Assembly: GCA_013359265.1 (NCBI GenBank)
Contig: JABWCD010000004.1
Location: 1-64,000, forward strand
Length of the DNA stretch: 64,000 nt
DNA from: Candidatus Hydrogenedentota bacterium
Lineage (GTDB): Bacteria > Hydrogenedentota > Hydrogenedentia > Hydrogenedentales > SLHB01
Direction of reading: 5' to 3'
Under the pieces are notes generated by a model. The model was not told the origin of the DNA. It did not search any database and was given only the letters and a program-made list of their open reading frames with translations. Shown here one piece after another: positions 63,914 through 64,000 of the stretch. How positions within the stretch are numbered: the stretch's first letter is position 1; each line of letters opens with the position of its first letter. A program made the position numbers and the translations under genes.

Positions 63914-64000
63914 TCGTATCGTGGGGCTGGTTACTGCCAGGGCCAAGATATTAATTGACATAAGCGATACAAATGTAATAGCCGGAGTCCCTTACAGGAC

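Noticed and set aside
63955-63981. TTGACA with TAATAG as a rightward promoter at the window end
   Set aside because: The spacing is only 15 bases and no gene beyond is visible within the window.

Overview
The window is about 60% G+C, densely coded and unbroken bacterial chromosome. I see no rRNA, tRNA, CRISPR array, phage or insertion sequence. Several features point to a free-living Gram-negative of the Planctomycetota / Candidatus Hydrogenedentota type: many Tat-exported sulfatases and TIM-barrel sugar isomerases, an exosortase-type polysaccharide locus, a large chemotaxis operon and a pyruvoyl arginine decarboxylase. This placement is an inference from gene content, not from a marker gene.

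Layout. 395-1660 is an ArsB/NhaD-type permease. 2183-20867 is an extracellular polysaccharide locus on the + strand: lipoprotein export channel, Wzz-type chain-length protein, ExeA-like ATPase, a BY-kinase-like protein without its P-loop lysine, a GGDEF-like protein, priming sugar transferase, flippase, ligase/polymerase, six glycosyltransferases, two sugar-nucleotide epimerases and UDP-glucose dehydrogenase. Many start and stop codons overlap, so much of it is probably one transcript. 20947-24120 (minus) holds miaB followed by a YgfZ-TPR fusion. 24391-26567 is an ECF-type sigma factor, a membrane protein that may be its anti-sigma factor, and a secreted protein. 26706-28639 holds a pyruvoyl arginine decarboxylase and a secreted thioredoxin-like protein.

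29024-37984 is an eleven-gene chemotaxis operon: cheA, cheW, cheX, cheY, cheD, cheR, a second cheD, an HDOD gene, a second cheY, a second cheX and cheB. It has no chemoreceptor or flagellar gene. The CheA carries four tandem MshEN-like repeats, and a recognisable promoter plus a palindrome lie upstream.

38000-39475 (minus) has sixA, a ribbon-helix-helix protein and a 58-residue protein with a near-perfect ribosome binding site. 39681-56797 is a glycan-use region: three sulfatases (one with HEAT repeats), an Asp-box sialidase-like protein, two glycosidase-like proteins, an esterase, two exported TIM-barrel isomerases, a lipoprotein, a polytopic membrane protein and a class B asparagine synthetase. 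56914-63824 holds two translationally coupled genes of unknown role, a small unknown gene, an SDR dehydrogenase, a decayed discoidin-like gene, a vapBC toxin-antitoxin pair with a clear promoter-operator, an enoyl-CoA hydratase and a nitronate-monooxygenase-like protein.

How the parts fit: the polysaccharide locus builds and exports a surface polymer, the chemotaxis operon probably steers surface movement or another output, and the sulfatase region breaks down sulfated glycans taken from outside. The strongest candidates for something unusual are the CheA with tandem MshEN-like repeats, the kinase-dead BY-kinase homologue, the miaB / ygfZ-TPR pair and the apparently leaderless vapBC transcript.
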